NCBI RefSeq assembly: GCF_031846305.1
Contig: NZ_JAVRHY010000013.1
Location: 1-64,000, forward strand
Direction of reading: 5' to 3'
Origin: Spectribacter acetivorans
GTDB lineage: Bacteria > Pseudomonadota > Gammaproteobacteria > Nevskiales > Salinisphaeraceae
Length of the DNA stretch: 64,000 nucleotides
Shown: positions 1 to 8,997 of the stretch, piece by piece
Position numbering within the stretch: position 1 is the stretch's first letter
Layout of the letters: the number at the start of each line of letters is the position of its first letter
Translations under genes and position numbers: made by a program
Notes under the pieces: generated by a model
Told to the model about the DNA's origin: nothing
The model's database searches: none
What the model saw: the letters and a program-made list of their open reading frames with translations, nothing else

Positions 1-96
1 GGGAGGGCTTTAATCCGCCGCTTGGGCGTATATCCCGGCCACATCGGGTTCCTTATCAATAAAAGGCCGGGTCTGCGCTATACACGGGTTGGTGGC

Positions 97-750
97 TCAC
101 AGGTCGCCGCCTTCTTCCTGCATCGCCGGCCCGCTGCGTCCGGTAATCCGCTCCATCAATCGAGCCCAGAGCGTGTCCGGCTCGGTTTCAAAGATATCCG
201 CTGCCTCGGCGGTCGTAATCAGCCACGCGCCGGAGCTGATCTCCCGCTCCAGCTGATCGGCGTCCCAGGCCGTATAGCCGGCAAAGAAACGGACCTGGTT
301 TGCCGCTGGCGCCTGTTCCAGTACGGCATCGATGCTTTCGGAATTGATGCTGTAGGACATGGCCGGGGTTACCGTCCGCATGCCGGATACATCGGCATCC
401 GGCTCGGTTCGCTGTAACACACTCAACGCGCGCGGGCGTAGGGGGCCCCCCGAGAAAATGTTGTAGTCCGCCGTCTTATTGCTAGGTGGGTCCGCCAGGA
501 TATCCGCCAGTGTTCTGTCGGTGGCCCGGTTGACCACGACCCCGGCGGCGCCGTCGTCATCGTGACCGATCACCAGCACCGCGGTTTGCTGAAAGGGGCC
601 CTGGGAGCCGGGGGCGGCCACGAGAAACGTACCCTGCAGACTGCTGGAGGAAGCAGGCGCCTCGGCGATGGCCGGACCTGCACTGATCCCGATAATGAAA
701 ACCGCCGCGATCATGCGTCGATAACGGCTGAACGTGTCATGGAAGATCAT
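97..750 (-). CDS. YqgE/AlgH-family protein with an N-terminal signal peptide
   Basis: The core (GTFLVAAPGSQGPFQQ, then VLVIGHDDDGAAGVVVNR) matches the YqgE/AlgH (UPF0301) fold, whose molecular function is unsettled; in Pseudomonas the family is linked to alginate regulation. The family is normally about 185 residues and cytoplasmic. Here the ATG at 750 gives 217 residues that begin with a basic stretch, a hydrophobic segment (MIAAVFIIG) and an AIA-like cleavage site near residue 29, which predicts export. No clear Shine-Dalgarno decides the start; ATGs at 819 and 714 are alternatives, and both keep the hydrophobic segment. The gene is divergent from the patatin-like gene. The family call is fairly safe; the export prediction is inference from the N terminus. 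Bases 1-96 downstream show nothing recognisable. Confidence 0.8.
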   Translation of the reverse strand: MIFHDTFSRYRRMIAAVFIIGISAGPAIAEAPASSSSLQGTFLVAAPGSQGPFQQTAVLVIGHDDDGAAGVVVNRATDRTLADILADPPSNKTADYNIFSGGPLRPRALSVLQRTEPDADVSGMRTVTPAMSYSINSESIDAVLEQAPAANQVRFFAGYTAWDADQLEREISSGAWLITTAEAADIFETEPDTLWARLMERITGRSGPAMQEEGGDL

Positions 751-886
751 GGAAAAACCCGTTGTGATGAAGCCGGACCGATAGCGCCGCGTTCGGTTTC
801 GGGGCGTTGATTCGGCCATAATATCCAGATGAACTCGACGGTACGGGATTTCGCGACAGGCCGCAGACGGATACGCGGGCGCGGTC

Positions 887-1957
887 GTGAATGATGCGCT
901 GCTGGATATTCGCGCCGGGCCCGTCGCGCGGCAGTACATCGAGCGGCACGGCCTGACACCCACGGCGGTTCGGGCGGTGACCGGCGCCGCCGGCGGACCG
1001 AAATGGCTGATTCTGGGCAGTCTGGATCGTTGGCTGTTCGGGGATTGGTTGCACGGCGCCGGGCCGACGGTCGAACTGGTCGGCTCGTCCATCGGTGCCT
1101 GGCGTTTCGCGATGGCCTGCAGCCTGAACCATCCGGCGGGCTGTATTACCCAGCTGGAATCCGCCTACATCGAGCAGTGCTATTCCGCAGCCCCGTCGCG
1201 CGACGAGATCACGCAGACCACGCGCGGAATCCTGGACGGCTGTCTCGACGAAACGGTCCTGAAGGGTGTACTCGAGCATCCCCGCTTGCGCCTGACCGCG
1301 ATCACGGCCCGCAGTCGAGGGCCGGCCGCGACCGAAGGCCGGCTTCCGTTGGGGATGGCCGGCGTTGCGGCGGCGACACTCAACCTCATCCACCGGCCGT
1401 GGCTGGGATCCCTGTTCGAGCGAGTCCTGTTCCAGTCGCCGGGGTCCCGGATACAGGTCGCCGCGGACGGGATTGCAACGAGGCGGGTTACGCTGAGCCG
1501 CGACAACATGGCCGACGCCATCTACGCCAGTGGCAGTATTCCGATGCTGATGGCCGGTGTTCGCGATCCGGCCGGGGCACCGCGTGGTTGTTATCGTGAT
1601 GGCGGCATTGTCGACTATCACATCGATCAGCCGTTGATCGACGACGGCGTCGTACTCATGCCGCATTTCGCGGGCAGGGTCACGCCCGGCTGGTTCGATA
1701 AATGGGTACAGCGCAATCCGCGCTTCACTCGCCGACTGCTGCTGGTAGGGCCGGGCCCCGGCTTGCTGGCGCGCCTGCCGCACGGGCGGGTGCCGGACCG
1801 GCATGACTTCCGCCGCTACGCCGGCCACGATGACGCGCGCATCCGTGACTGGCGCCAGGCGGTGGGTGAGGGTGAGCGGTTCGCCGACGCCTTTGCACAT
1901 GCCGTTGACCGGCAGTTGCTCGCGGCGCGGGTTCGGCCACTGGCGATGACGCACTGA
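887..1957 (+). CDS. patatin-like phospholipase family protein
   Basis: Predicted acyl hydrolase of 356 residues with the patatin catalytic dyad layout. A glycine-rich oxyanion loop (GAAGGPKW, residues 33-40) is followed by the nucleophile elbow GSSIG (66-70, Ser68) and a late DGG motif (238-240, Asp238). There is no signal peptide or membrane segment, so it is probably cytosolic or peripheral; the lipid substrate is unknown. The start is GTG at 887; an ATG at 891 is out of frame. The next gene, maf, starts 33 bases downstream and may be cotranscribed. Confidence 0.82.
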   Translation: MNDALLDIRAGPVARQYIERHGLTPTAVRAVTGAAGGPKWLILGSLDRWLFGDWLHGAGPTVELVGSSIGAWRFAMACSLNHPAGCITQLESAYIEQCYSAAPSRDEITQTTRGILDGCLDETVLKGVLEHPRLRLTAITARSRGPAATEGRLPLGMAGVAAATLNLIHRPWLGSLFERVLFQSPGSRIQVAADGIATRRVTLSRDNMADAIYASGSIPMLMAGVRDPAGAPRGCYRDGGIVDYHIDQPLIDDGVVLMPHFAGRVTPGWFDKWVQRNPRFTRRLLLVGPGPGLLARLPHGRVPDRHDFRRYAGHDDARIRDWRQAVGEGERFADAFAHAVDRQLLAARVRPLAMTH

Positions 1958-1990
1958 CCGACTTGCAGAATCCAACGCCCGAGACCTGCC

Positions 1991-2578
1991 ATGAATAATC
2001 ATGACGCCGCCGATCAGCTGATCGGCCTCGCCTCGCAATCGCCGCGTCGGTCGGCTCTGCTGGACCAGATCGGAATCGCTCACGCGACCATCCCGATCGC
2101 GGTGGACGAGCGGCCGTTACCCGGTGAACGGCCGGAGGACTACGTGATCCGGCTGGCGCTGGCGAAGGCCGAGGCCGGTCGCCGCGTACGTCCGACGCTG
2201 CCCGTGCTGGGTGCCGATACCTCGGTGATAATCGATGGCCGCATTCTCGGCAAGCCCGCGGACCGTGAGGATGCGTTGCACATGCTGGCGCTGCTGAGCG
2301 GTCGGGAGCACGCGGTGCTGACCGGCGTGGCGCTCGCCGGGCCGGCAAGCGATCACGTCCTGAGTGTCAGCCGCGTCACCATGGACCACATCGATCCGGT
2401 TCGCGCCGAAGCCTACTGGGCGTCAGGTGAACCCGTCGACAAGGCCGGCGCCTATGCCATTCAGGGGCTGGGCGCGGTCTTTGTCAGGCACCTGGCCGGC
2501 AGCTATTCCGGGGTGATGGGGCTGCCACTGGCCGAGACCGCAGAATTGCTGGCCGGCTACGGTATTCGCCGGCCATGA
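1991..2578 (+). CDS. maf: Maf-like nucleotide pyrophosphatase
   Basis: A 195-residue Maf/HAM1-fold nucleoside-triphosphate pyrophosphatase that hydrolyses non-canonical or pyrimidine NTPs. Visible hallmarks are the N-terminal LASQSPRR loop (residues 13-20), the GADTSV metal-site motif near residue 74 and DKAGAYAIQG near residue 150. The last motif is typical of the YhdE (dTTP/UTP) branch rather than the YceF (m7GTP) branch; that sub-assignment is inference. Its TGA stop overlaps the ATG of the following transporter gene (ATGA), so translation is probably coupled. Confidence 0.9.
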   Translation: MNNHDAADQLIGLASQSPRRSALLDQIGIAHATIPIAVDERPLPGERPEDYVIRLALAKAEAGRRVRPTLPVLGADTSVIIDGRILGKPADREDALHMLALLSGREHAVLTGVALAGPASDHVLSVSRVTMDHIDPVRAEAYWASGEPVDKAGAYAIQGLGAVFVRHLAGSYSGVMGLPLAETAELLAGYGIRRP

Positions 2579-3486
2579 CACTGGCAGTCGCGTTGACGCG
2601 GGGGCTGCCGCTGTTCGCGCTGCTCGCTGCGCTGACGGCGTTCGTCTGGCCGGGCGTGTTCGTGCCGGGCCGGGACCTCATCGTGCCGTTGCTCATGCTG
2701 ATCATGTTCGGCATGGGCGCCACCCTGACCCCGCGGGACTTCGGCCATGCGTTTGCACGGCCCGGCGCCATCGGCCTGGGGGTGGCACTCCAGTACCTGG
2801 CCATGCCGCTGGTGGCCTGGTTGATTGCCACCGTCATGGCGTTGCCCGATCAGGTGGCAGTGGGGCTGATCCTGGTGGGTGCCGTATCGGGTGGCACCGC
2901 CTCCAATGTGATCTGCCATCTGGCCCGCGGTGACGTGGCCTTGTCCATTTCCATGACGGCCGTATCGACGCTGGTCGCCGTGGTGGCCACGCCGCTACTC
3001 ACCTGGCTGTACGCCGGGCGCGGCGTACCGGTGCCGGTGTTCGACATGATGCTCAGCATCACGCGGATCGTGATCCTGCCGGTATGTGCGGGCATGGCGC
3101 TGAACGTGCTGGCTGGTGCCCGTCTGGCCGGACTCAAGCCTTGGCTGCCGGTGGTTTCCACCGTGGGCATCGTGCTGGTGATCGGCATCATCGTGGCGCT
3201 CAATCGTGAATCACTCGCCAGCATGGGTCCGGCAGTCGTGCTGGCGGTGGTACTGCACAACGGCGTCGGTCTCGCGCTGGGTTATGGCGCGGCCATCGTG
3301 ATCTGGGGCGATCCCGTGCGGGCTCGAACCGTGGCCATCGAAGTCGGCATGCAGAATTCCGGGCTGGCGGTGGCACTGGCCACTCAGTACTTCAGTGCCG
3401 CGGCGGCCATGCCGGGGGCGCTGTTCTCGGTTTGGCACAACCTGTCGGGCTCGGTGCTCGCGGCCTGGTGGGCGCGCCGGGCCTAA
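2575..3486 (+). CDS. bile acid:sodium symporter (BASS) family transporter
   Basis: Integral membrane protein of 303 residues made almost entirely of hydrophobic helices (about nine or ten). It matches the SBF/BASS family, which couples sodium import to uptake of organic anions. The diagnostic EVGMQNSGLA motif is near residue 262 and the GAVSGGTASN crossover-type motif near residue 103. The substrate cannot be read; bacterial relatives carry pantoate/ketopantoate or other small acids. It overlaps maf by four bases and meets the convergent PhaC-like gene, with the two stop codons overlapping at 3483-3486. Confidence 0.85.
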   Translation: MTLAVALTRGLPLFALLAALTAFVWPGVFVPGRDLIVPLLMLIMFGMGATLTPRDFGHAFARPGAIGLGVALQYLAMPLVAWLIATVMALPDQVAVGLILVGAVSGGTASNVICHLARGDVALSISMTAVSTLVAVVATPLLTWLYAGRGVPVPVFDMMLSITRIVILPVCAGMALNVLAGARLAGLKPWLPVVSTVGIVLVIGIIVALNRESLASMGPAVVLAVVLHNGVGLALGYGAAIVIWGDPVRARTVAIEVGMQNSGLAVALATQYFSAAAAMPGALFSVWHNLSGSVLAAWWARRA

Positions 3487-4628
3487 TCCGAACGCTCGGC
3501 CAGCCATTCCGCGGCCATGCGCCAGGTATTGGCGGGCGCCTTGCCGCCGGCGAATACGCCCGCATGGCCGCCCGGCGCCATGGCAAAGGTCTTGTCCGCG
3601 GACATGACTACGTCCATGACGGCACGGGCGCTGGCCTCGCCCACCAGCGTGTCGTTGTCGCCGGCGATTGCCAGCAGCGCGCAGTGGATGTGCTCGAACT
3701 TCGCTTCCGAGTCGCCCAGCGTGATGCGGCCGGTGGCCAGGGCGTTGTCCAGCCCTACCTTGACGAAAAAATCCTGCACGATGCCGCCGGGGTAATCGAG
3801 CATGTGGTCGAACCAGCGGCTGGTGGTGGTGTGAACCTCCACGTACTGGCGATCGGCCAGGTGCACCAGCAGATCCCAGTAGGTCATCAGGCTGCCCACC
3901 GGGGCGGTCATCTTGAACAATAGGGAATTGGCCCAGCCGGGGACCTGGAGATAGCCAGGATCCATGTCGTGGAGCCGGAAACCGGTGTAGCGCCGGACCA
4001 CGTAGGTGGGCAGGTTCAGCAGCATCAGGACCCGCGCGGCCAGGGTGGAATCGTGCATGTCGATGGGACTGGCCACGGTGACGATATTGCGGATATGCGC
4101 ATCGCCCGACACGCCGGCGTAGATCAGCGAAAACAGCCCGCCCATGCAGTAGCCGAACAGAGTCAGGTCGGTTTCGCCGGAATGGCGCCGAACTTCGGCC
4201 AGCGCTGCCGGCATCATCTCCATGGTGTATTCGCGCACGCCCAGATGGGAATGTTCGCGCCCCGGTTCGCCGAAATCGAGCAGATAGACATCGAACCCCC
4301 GGGCAAGCAGGTAGCGCACCAGACTGCGTTCGGGCAGCAGGTCGAAGATCAGGGTGCTGGCCGCCAGCGGCGGCACCAGTACGACCGGGGTGCGATGACG
4401 GCGCCGGGCCACCGGGATGCGGTCGTCCCCCACCCGAATGGTGCGGCTGGTCAGCGGCGGATAGTGACGCAGCTTGAGCAGGCCCGCCTCGAGCAGCACC
4501 TCGTAGGGTGTCTGATCCGCCTTGATCAGCCGCTCTGGCCGGAACAGCCGGTCGTAGCCGTTGGTCAGCGCCTGCGACACCCCCCCGGCGCGGCCGGGTC
4601 GTGCGTCCGGCGTGAATCGTCTGAACAT
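3483..4628 (-). CDS. PhaC-like (poly-hydroxyalkanoate synthase family) alpha/beta hydrolase
   Basis: A 381-residue alpha/beta hydrolase resembling class III PHA synthases. The nucleophile elbow is GYCMGG (residues 159-164) with Cys161, rather than Ser, as nucleophile, as in true PhaC proteins. The Asp is in GDNDTLV (324-329) and the catalytic His in GGHAGVFAGGKA (His355). Class III PhaC (about 355 residues) works with a partner, PhaE or PhaR; no partner, thiolase or phasin gene is present in this window. It could therefore be a stand-alone acyltransferase or depolymerase-like enzyme. The gene stands alone on the minus strand, convergent with the BASS transporter gene. Confidence 0.8.
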   Translation of the reverse strand: MFRRFTPDARPGRAGGVSQALTNGYDRLFRPERLIKADQTPYEVLLEAGLLKLRHYPPLTSRTIRVGDDRIPVARRRHRTPVVLVPPLAASTLIFDLLPERSLVRYLLARGFDVYLLDFGEPGREHSHLGVREYTMEMMPAALAEVRRHSGETDLTLFGYCMGGLFSLIYAGVSGDAHIRNIVTVASPIDMHDSTLAARVLMLLNLPTYVVRRYTGFRLHDMDPGYLQVPGWANSLLFKMTAPVGSLMTYWDLLVHLADRQYVEVHTTTSRWFDHMLDYPGGIVQDFFVKVGLDNALATGRITLGDSEAKFEHIHCALLAIAGDNDTLVGEASARAVMDVVMSADKTFAMAPGGHAGVFAGGKAPANTWRMAAEWLAERSD

Positions 4629-4685
4629 GAATACCCCCGATGTCGGGGCTTCATGATACGCGCCGGGCCATTGGGCAACCAGCGA

Positions 4686-5363
4686 TCAGGGCTTGCCGGC
4701 GGCGTCGCCCCAGAGCTCCTCCAGCCGGGCGGTGCGGCCACACGCGTTCTTGTAGAAGTTGTAACGGACCGGCTTCTTCTCGTAATAGTTCTGGTGATAA
4801 TCCTCGGCGGCGTAGAAGGTCCGGGCCTCGCGGATCGGGGTGACAATGGGCGAGGGGGCATCAGCGTCGTCCTTCAGGGCCTGGCGCGAGGCTTCGGCCA
4901 GCCGGCGCTGCTCGTCATCGACCACGAATATCGCACTCAGGTACGAGTGCCCCTTGTCGCAGAACTGCCCGCGATCGTCCGTGGGGTCGACGTTGTGCCA
5001 GAACGATTCCAGCAGCGTCTCGTAGGTAACGACGGACGGATCGTAGCGGACCTGAACCGCCTCCAGATGACCGGTGTCGTTGTAGGTCACCTGCTCGTAG
5101 GAGGGATTCTCCACGTCGCCGCCGGTATACCCCGACGTGGTCTCGACCACGCCTTCCACCTCATCGAAAGCCTGCTCCACGCACCAGAAGCAGCCGCCGG
5201 CGAACACCGCCGTCGCCAGATCACCACTGGCCGCGGCCTCGTTGGTGTCATCGGTCGCGGCCGCCGCCGCTTCGGTCTCGTTGCCGGAAGTCGATTCGGC
5301 GCAGGCCGGCAGCATGGTGACGGCTGCCGTCAGGGTCAGCGTCATCGCTATCCATCGCATCAT
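4686..5363 (-). CDS. msrA: peptide methionine-S-sulfoxide reductase, lipoprotein form
   Basis: Reduces the S-epimer of methionine sulfoxide. The catalytic GGCFWC motif is at residues 56-61 (nucleophile Cys58) and the family-typical AEDYHQNYYEK is near residue 185. Unlike cytosolic MsrA, it begins with a lipoprotein signal peptide: basic start, hydrophobic core and lipobox LPAC with Cys21. Ala at +2 predicts Lol-dependent transfer to the outer membrane. An Ala/Thr/Glu-rich linker (about residues 22-48) tethers the enzyme, so it likely repairs envelope proteins using an extracytoplasmic electron donor. A Shine-Dalgarno AGGT lies six bases before the ATG. No MsrB is adjacent. Confidence 0.92.
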   Translation of the reverse strand: MMRWIAMTLTLTAAVTMLPACAESTSGNETEAAAAATDDTNEAAASGDLATAVFAGGCFWCVEQAFDEVEGVVETTSGYTGGDVENPSYEQVTYNDTGHLEAVQVRYDPSVVTYETLLESFWHNVDPTDDRGQFCDKGHSYLSAIFVVDDEQRRLAEASRQALKDDADAPSPIVTPIREARTFYAAEDYHQNYYEKKPVRYNFYKNACGRTARLEELWGDAAGKP

Positions 5364-5444
5364 CGTGTTACCTGCCGTGGGTTCGCTCAGTAGACCGTGC
5401 TGCGGTCATAATGCTTGCCCGGAATAGTACGTCAGGACCGACCG

Positions 5445-6062
5445 ATGGGATTCTACGATCGCTACTGTCTGCCGCTGCTGCTGGATTTCGCCTGCGGGAT
5501 GAAGCCGATCCGCAAGCAGCGGGAGAAAATCCTGCCGCTGGCCCGCGGCCAGATTCTTGAAGTGGGCATCGGCACCGGCCTGAACCTGGCGCATTACGAC
5601 CCCGCGAAGGTGGAAAAGATCTGGGGTCTGGACCCGGCCACCGACATGCATCGCAAGGCCAGGAAGCGGCTGGCCGGCACCTCGCTGGACGTGGAGCTGA
5701 TGCCCCTGTCCGCGGAAACCATTCCTGGCGAGGATGCCCGTTTCGATACCGTGGTGCTCACCTACACGCTGTGCAGCATTCCCGACCCGGTGGCCGCCCT
5801 GCGGGAGATGAAACGGGTGCTCAAGCCGGGTGGCCAGCTGATCTTCTGCGAGCATGGCAAATCCCCCGATCCCGGTGTGGCCCGCTGGCAGGAGCGGCTG
5901 ACGCCCGCCTGGCGCAGGATTGCCGGTGACTGCCGCATCGGCCGCGACATCCCGGCGCTGCTCGCCGAGGGCGGGTTCACGCCTGACGATCTTCAGCAGG
6001 GCTACATTCCCGGCCCGAAACCGCTGGCCTACAATTACTGGGGCACGGCCCCGGCGGGGTGA
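5445..6062 (+). CDS. class I SAM-dependent methyltransferase
   Basis: A 205-residue Rossmann-fold methyltransferase of the Methyltransf_11 type. The SAM motif I ILEVGIGTGLN is near residue 37, the acidic end of strand 2 is in LDPATDMH, and motif IV/post-IV runs through VLTYTLCSIPD and VLKPGGQLIFCEHGK. The overall pattern resembles METTL7/UbiE-like small-molecule methylases; the substrate is unknown. The ATG at 5445 was preferred over the upstream in-frame ATG at 5415 because AGGA lies about eight bases before it. The gene is convergent with the FNT channel gene. Confidence 0.82.
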   Translation: MGFYDRYCLPLLLDFACGMKPIRKQREKILPLARGQILEVGIGTGLNLAHYDPAKVEKIWGLDPATDMHRKARKRLAGTSLDVELMPLSAETIPGEDARFDTVVLTYTLCSIPDPVAALREMKRVLKPGGQLIFCEHGKSPDPGVARWQERLTPAWRRIAGDCRIGRDIPALLAEGGFTPDDLQQGYIPGPKPLAYNYWGTAPAG

Positions 6063-6078
6063 CAGGCGCTTGGCGCGA

Positions 6079-6876
6079 TTACTCGATTTCCTGCCGGACC
6101 TGGGCATAGGCCAGCAACGAGAACAGCGCGGTACCGCCGATCACGTTGCCGATGAACGCGGGCACCAGGAAACCCCAAAGGGCCTTGAGCGCGCCGATCT
6201 CGCCGGCCAGCAGTAACAGCCAGGCCTCCGCCGAGCCCACCACCACGTGGGCGAAGTCGCCGAGCACGATCAGATAGGTCATCAGCACCACCACCCAGAT
6301 TTCAAAGCTGCGGCTGTTGGGCAGCATCCACACCATGGCCGCCACAAAAAAGCCTGCGGGGATGCCGTGAACAAGCATCTCGATCCAGCTTTTCTCCATC
6401 AGCGGCCGCGACACTGCGCGGAAGGAGTCCAGCTGTTCCGGAGTTGCAAAGCCAAAATGTGCGAACAGCACGGCAATCAGCGTGCCCGCCAGGTTGGCGG
6501 CGAATACCACCAGCCACAGCCGCAGGGTGTAGTAAAAGACACGGCTTGTGCGCTCGGCCATCAGCGGCAGCACTACCGTGATGGTGTTCTCCGTGAACAG
6601 CTGCATGCGGCCGAGCACCACGATCAGAAAGCCCACGCAGTAGCCGAAGTTCTCCAGCAGCGAGCGCCAGGCCGTGTCCGGTAGTTCCAGATGCAGCAGA
6701 CCCTTGGCGAATACCGAGGCGGATATCACGATGCCGGCGGCCAGGCCGGACCACCACAGCGAGCCGAACGGGCGCTGCAGCTCATCTTCGCCGTCGCGCC
6801 TAATGGCCTGGTAAACCGCACGCGCCGTCAGACGGGTGCCGTGAAGTTCCTGGTGGGCGGTCTGCTGGGTGGCCAT
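6079..6876 (-). CDS. formate/nitrite transporter (FNT) family channel, YfdC-like
   Basis: A polytopic membrane protein of 265 residues with six hydrophobic segments. The FNT signature GRMQLFTENT is near residue 89 and the C-terminal GNVIGGTALFSLLAYAQV near residue 243. FNT proteins form pentameric channels for formate, nitrite, hydrosulfide or lactate. The long soluble N terminus and sequence style are closer to YfdC than to FocA, so the substrate is uncertain. The ATG at 6876 is preferred over 6921 because a GGAGG lies upstream of it. A formate link with the fds operon at 37-43 kb is tempting but not shown by position. Confidence 0.85.
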   Translation of the reverse strand: MATQQTAHQELHGTRLTARAVYQAIRRDGEDELQRPFGSLWWSGLAAGIVISASVFAKGLLHLELPDTAWRSLLENFGYCVGFLIVVLGRMQLFTENTITVVLPLMAERTSRVFYYTLRLWLVVFAANLAGTLIAVLFAHFGFATPEQLDSFRAVSRPLMEKSWIEMLVHGIPAGFFVAAMVWMLPNSRSFEIWVVVLMTYLIVLGDFAHVVVGSAEAWLLLLAGEIGALKALWGFLVPAFIGNVIGGTALFSLLAYAQVRQEIE

Positions 6877-6997
6877 CCGCGGCGCGCCTCCGTTGTACTG
6901 GGTGGAGCGAGTGCCAGCCATGGCCGATACCCGCCGGGCGACAGCCTACCGGCGTCGCATTCCCCGGATCATCCCGGAAACGCCGAACCCGTGAGAA

Positions 6998-8914
6998 TCA
7001 TGCGGCTGCGGTGACGGTACGTTGTTCGCGGGGATGGTCACGCTGCCGCAGCGCCCGACCCAGACAGTCGTGCCCCAACGCCAACGTGAAACCACCGTCG
7101 CGCCAGGCGAACCGGCCGTTGACCATCACATGCCGCACCACGTCCGGCACACGGTTGACCATCTGGTGGTGGTCGAATTCGTCTCGCCAGACATGCTGCA
7201 CGGTAGTGCCCGGGTCCCAGGCTCGCAGAGCCTGAGGGTCGATCACGGTGATATCCGCCTGCGCGCCAACGTCGAGGGTGCCGGCGGTCAGACCGAGGAA
7301 CTCGGCCGGCTCCCGCGTCAGCCGCCGCACCTGGGTGGCCACCTGCGCCGGGCCGTCCTCGTCGGCGAGCTTGAGGGTTCGCAGGTTGCCGTCGTAGAAG
7401 GCCATGTTGGTCAGATGGGCGCCGGAGTCGTTGAAGCCGGGCAGGATCAGCGGGTGGAACAGCAGCTTCTTGAGCATCGCCGGATCGCGGTTGGCCACCG
7501 TGACGTGCCAGCGCAGATCGGTGTCGAAGGTGCGCAGCAGGTAGATGAAGAAATCGCAGTCGTCGCCCACCGGGTTCGGCATCGCGGCGAATGCAGCCTG
7601 TTCCCCGGTCGAGCGCGCCGCGCCCGTTTCGCCGGCCTGCCATCGCCGCAGCCGCTCGAAGACCACCTGCATGGATTCGCCGACCCATTCCGGCGCGCCG
7701 CCGGCGTCCAGGCACATATCGTCGAGCCGGCGGCTGAGGACTTCGTCTTCCAGCCGCAGCTTGCGTTTGAGGTTGGCCAGGTTGAAGCCGGACTTGCCCT
7801 TGCGCCACATGGCGCGGAAGCGGGCCACGAAGTCCGGGTCGTCGAGGATGCGCCGGCGGGCCGCCCGGTCTTCCAGGTCCGGTTCGTTGAGCTCGCGCAG
7901 TTCCGGAATTTCCTCGGACAGCGGGGTGATCGGCCCGTCGGCCCACACGGTGAACGGGGCGGACAGCGCCTGCAGCCGGAAGCGGCCGTTGAGGAAACGC
8001 GAATTGAGCAGCTTCGACAGCACCAGCCCCATTCGGCCGATGGAGCGATTGGTGGTCACGTCCAGCGCGGCTACCGCGGTCAGCTTGAGCGGCTTGCCGA
8101 ACAGGCGCCCACTGGTGAGCAGGAACTTGCGGATGATCGACGGCCGGCTGTCCTTGTTGGGCGTGGCCTGCCACACCCGGCCGCGTTCGCGCAGGATGCC
8201 GGTCAGCCGCTTGAGCTCGGTATAGGTGGCGAACTGGGTGGGAATACGCACCCGCCGGTGCGGGTCGTTGGCGAGATAATGGAAGGGCAGGTCGTCGGTG
8301 GAGAAGCCGAGATAGCCCTCGTCCATGCCCTTTTCCAGCAGGCGGGCCATGGCCTCGATCTCGGCATCGGTCGGCGGCCGTGACACGCTCTCCTGCAGGC
8401 CCATCACCTCGATGCGCAGCATCGAGTGCGGAATCATCGGCGCGATGTTCGGGCCCAGGGCCAGCTGGTCGAAATGATCCAGATAGCCGCCGGACTCGTT
8501 CCAGGTGATCTGGTCTCCCACCTTCTGTAGCACGTGCTTGGGGATGTTTTCCACCCGGGCGAAACAGTCCACCAGCGGATCCTGGCCGGCCTTGCGCTGG
8601 TTGCCGAAAGCCATGCCCAGGCTGCAGTTGGCCACCAGGGCCGTGGTGGTGCCATGGCGGATGGCCTCCGGCAGCCCCGGGGCCAGTTCTACCTCGAGGT
8701 CGAAATGGGTGTGGATGTCGAGCAGGCCTGGCATCAGCCACAGGCCCTCGGCCTCGATCACGTCCGCGGCCGCGCTGCCGGGCAGGTCCGGCCCGCGCGC
8801 GGCGATGCGGCCGCCAGCGATGGCGATGTCCTCAACCTGCGGTAATGCGCCCTGGCCATCGAACACCAGCGCGCCGCGAATCAGTACATCCCATTGATCA
8901 GGTCTGGCAATCAC
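6998..8914 (-). CDS. amidohydrolase-family protein, N-acyl-D-amino-acid deacylase-like
   Basis: A 638-residue metal-dependent amidohydrolase of the D-aminoacylase/dihydroorotase superfamily. The metal-binding DIHTHFD is at about residues 66-72 (His68, His70). A late NDSGAHLTNM supplies the catalytic Asp region, and a small beta-sandwich is formed by the N and C termini (LIRGALVFDGQG; ADITVIDP). The substrate is unresolved; D-amino-acid amides or related cyclic amides are typical. The GTG at 8914 is preferred over the GTG at 8935 because GGGAGGG sits six to eight bases before it. It lies downstream of the PQQ dehydrogenase gene on the same strand after an 83-base gap. Confidence 0.85.
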   Translation of the reverse strand: MIARPDQWDVLIRGALVFDGQGALPQVEDIAIAGGRIAARGPDLPGSAAADVIEAEGLWLMPGLLDIHTHFDLEVELAPGLPEAIRHGTTTALVANCSLGMAFGNQRKAGQDPLVDCFARVENIPKHVLQKVGDQITWNESGGYLDHFDQLALGPNIAPMIPHSMLRIEVMGLQESVSRPPTDAEIEAMARLLEKGMDEGYLGFSTDDLPFHYLANDPHRRVRIPTQFATYTELKRLTGILRERGRVWQATPNKDSRPSIIRKFLLTSGRLFGKPLKLTAVAALDVTTNRSIGRMGLVLSKLLNSRFLNGRFRLQALSAPFTVWADGPITPLSEEIPELRELNEPDLEDRAARRRILDDPDFVARFRAMWRKGKSGFNLANLKRKLRLEDEVLSRRLDDMCLDAGGAPEWVGESMQVVFERLRRWQAGETGAARSTGEQAAFAAMPNPVGDDCDFFIYLLRTFDTDLRWHVTVANRDPAMLKKLLFHPLILPGFNDSGAHLTNMAFYDGNLRTLKLADEDGPAQVATQVRRLTREPAEFLGLTAGTLDVGAQADITVIDPQALRAWDPGTTVQHVWRDEFDHHQMVNRVPDVVRHVMVNGRFAWRDGGFTLALGHDCLGRALRQRDHPREQRTVTAAA

Positions 8915-8997
8915 GGTAACCCTCCCGGGCAGCACGGTAACCTGCCCCTAGGAAACCGCGCATACCGGCATTTGTCCAGTCCGGGGCTGGCAGCGTC

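Noticed and set aside
6079..6876. The FNT channel assigned as the formate transporter for the fds enzyme
   Set aside because: It is 31 kb away and YfdC-like, and nothing in the sequence ties it to formate specifically.
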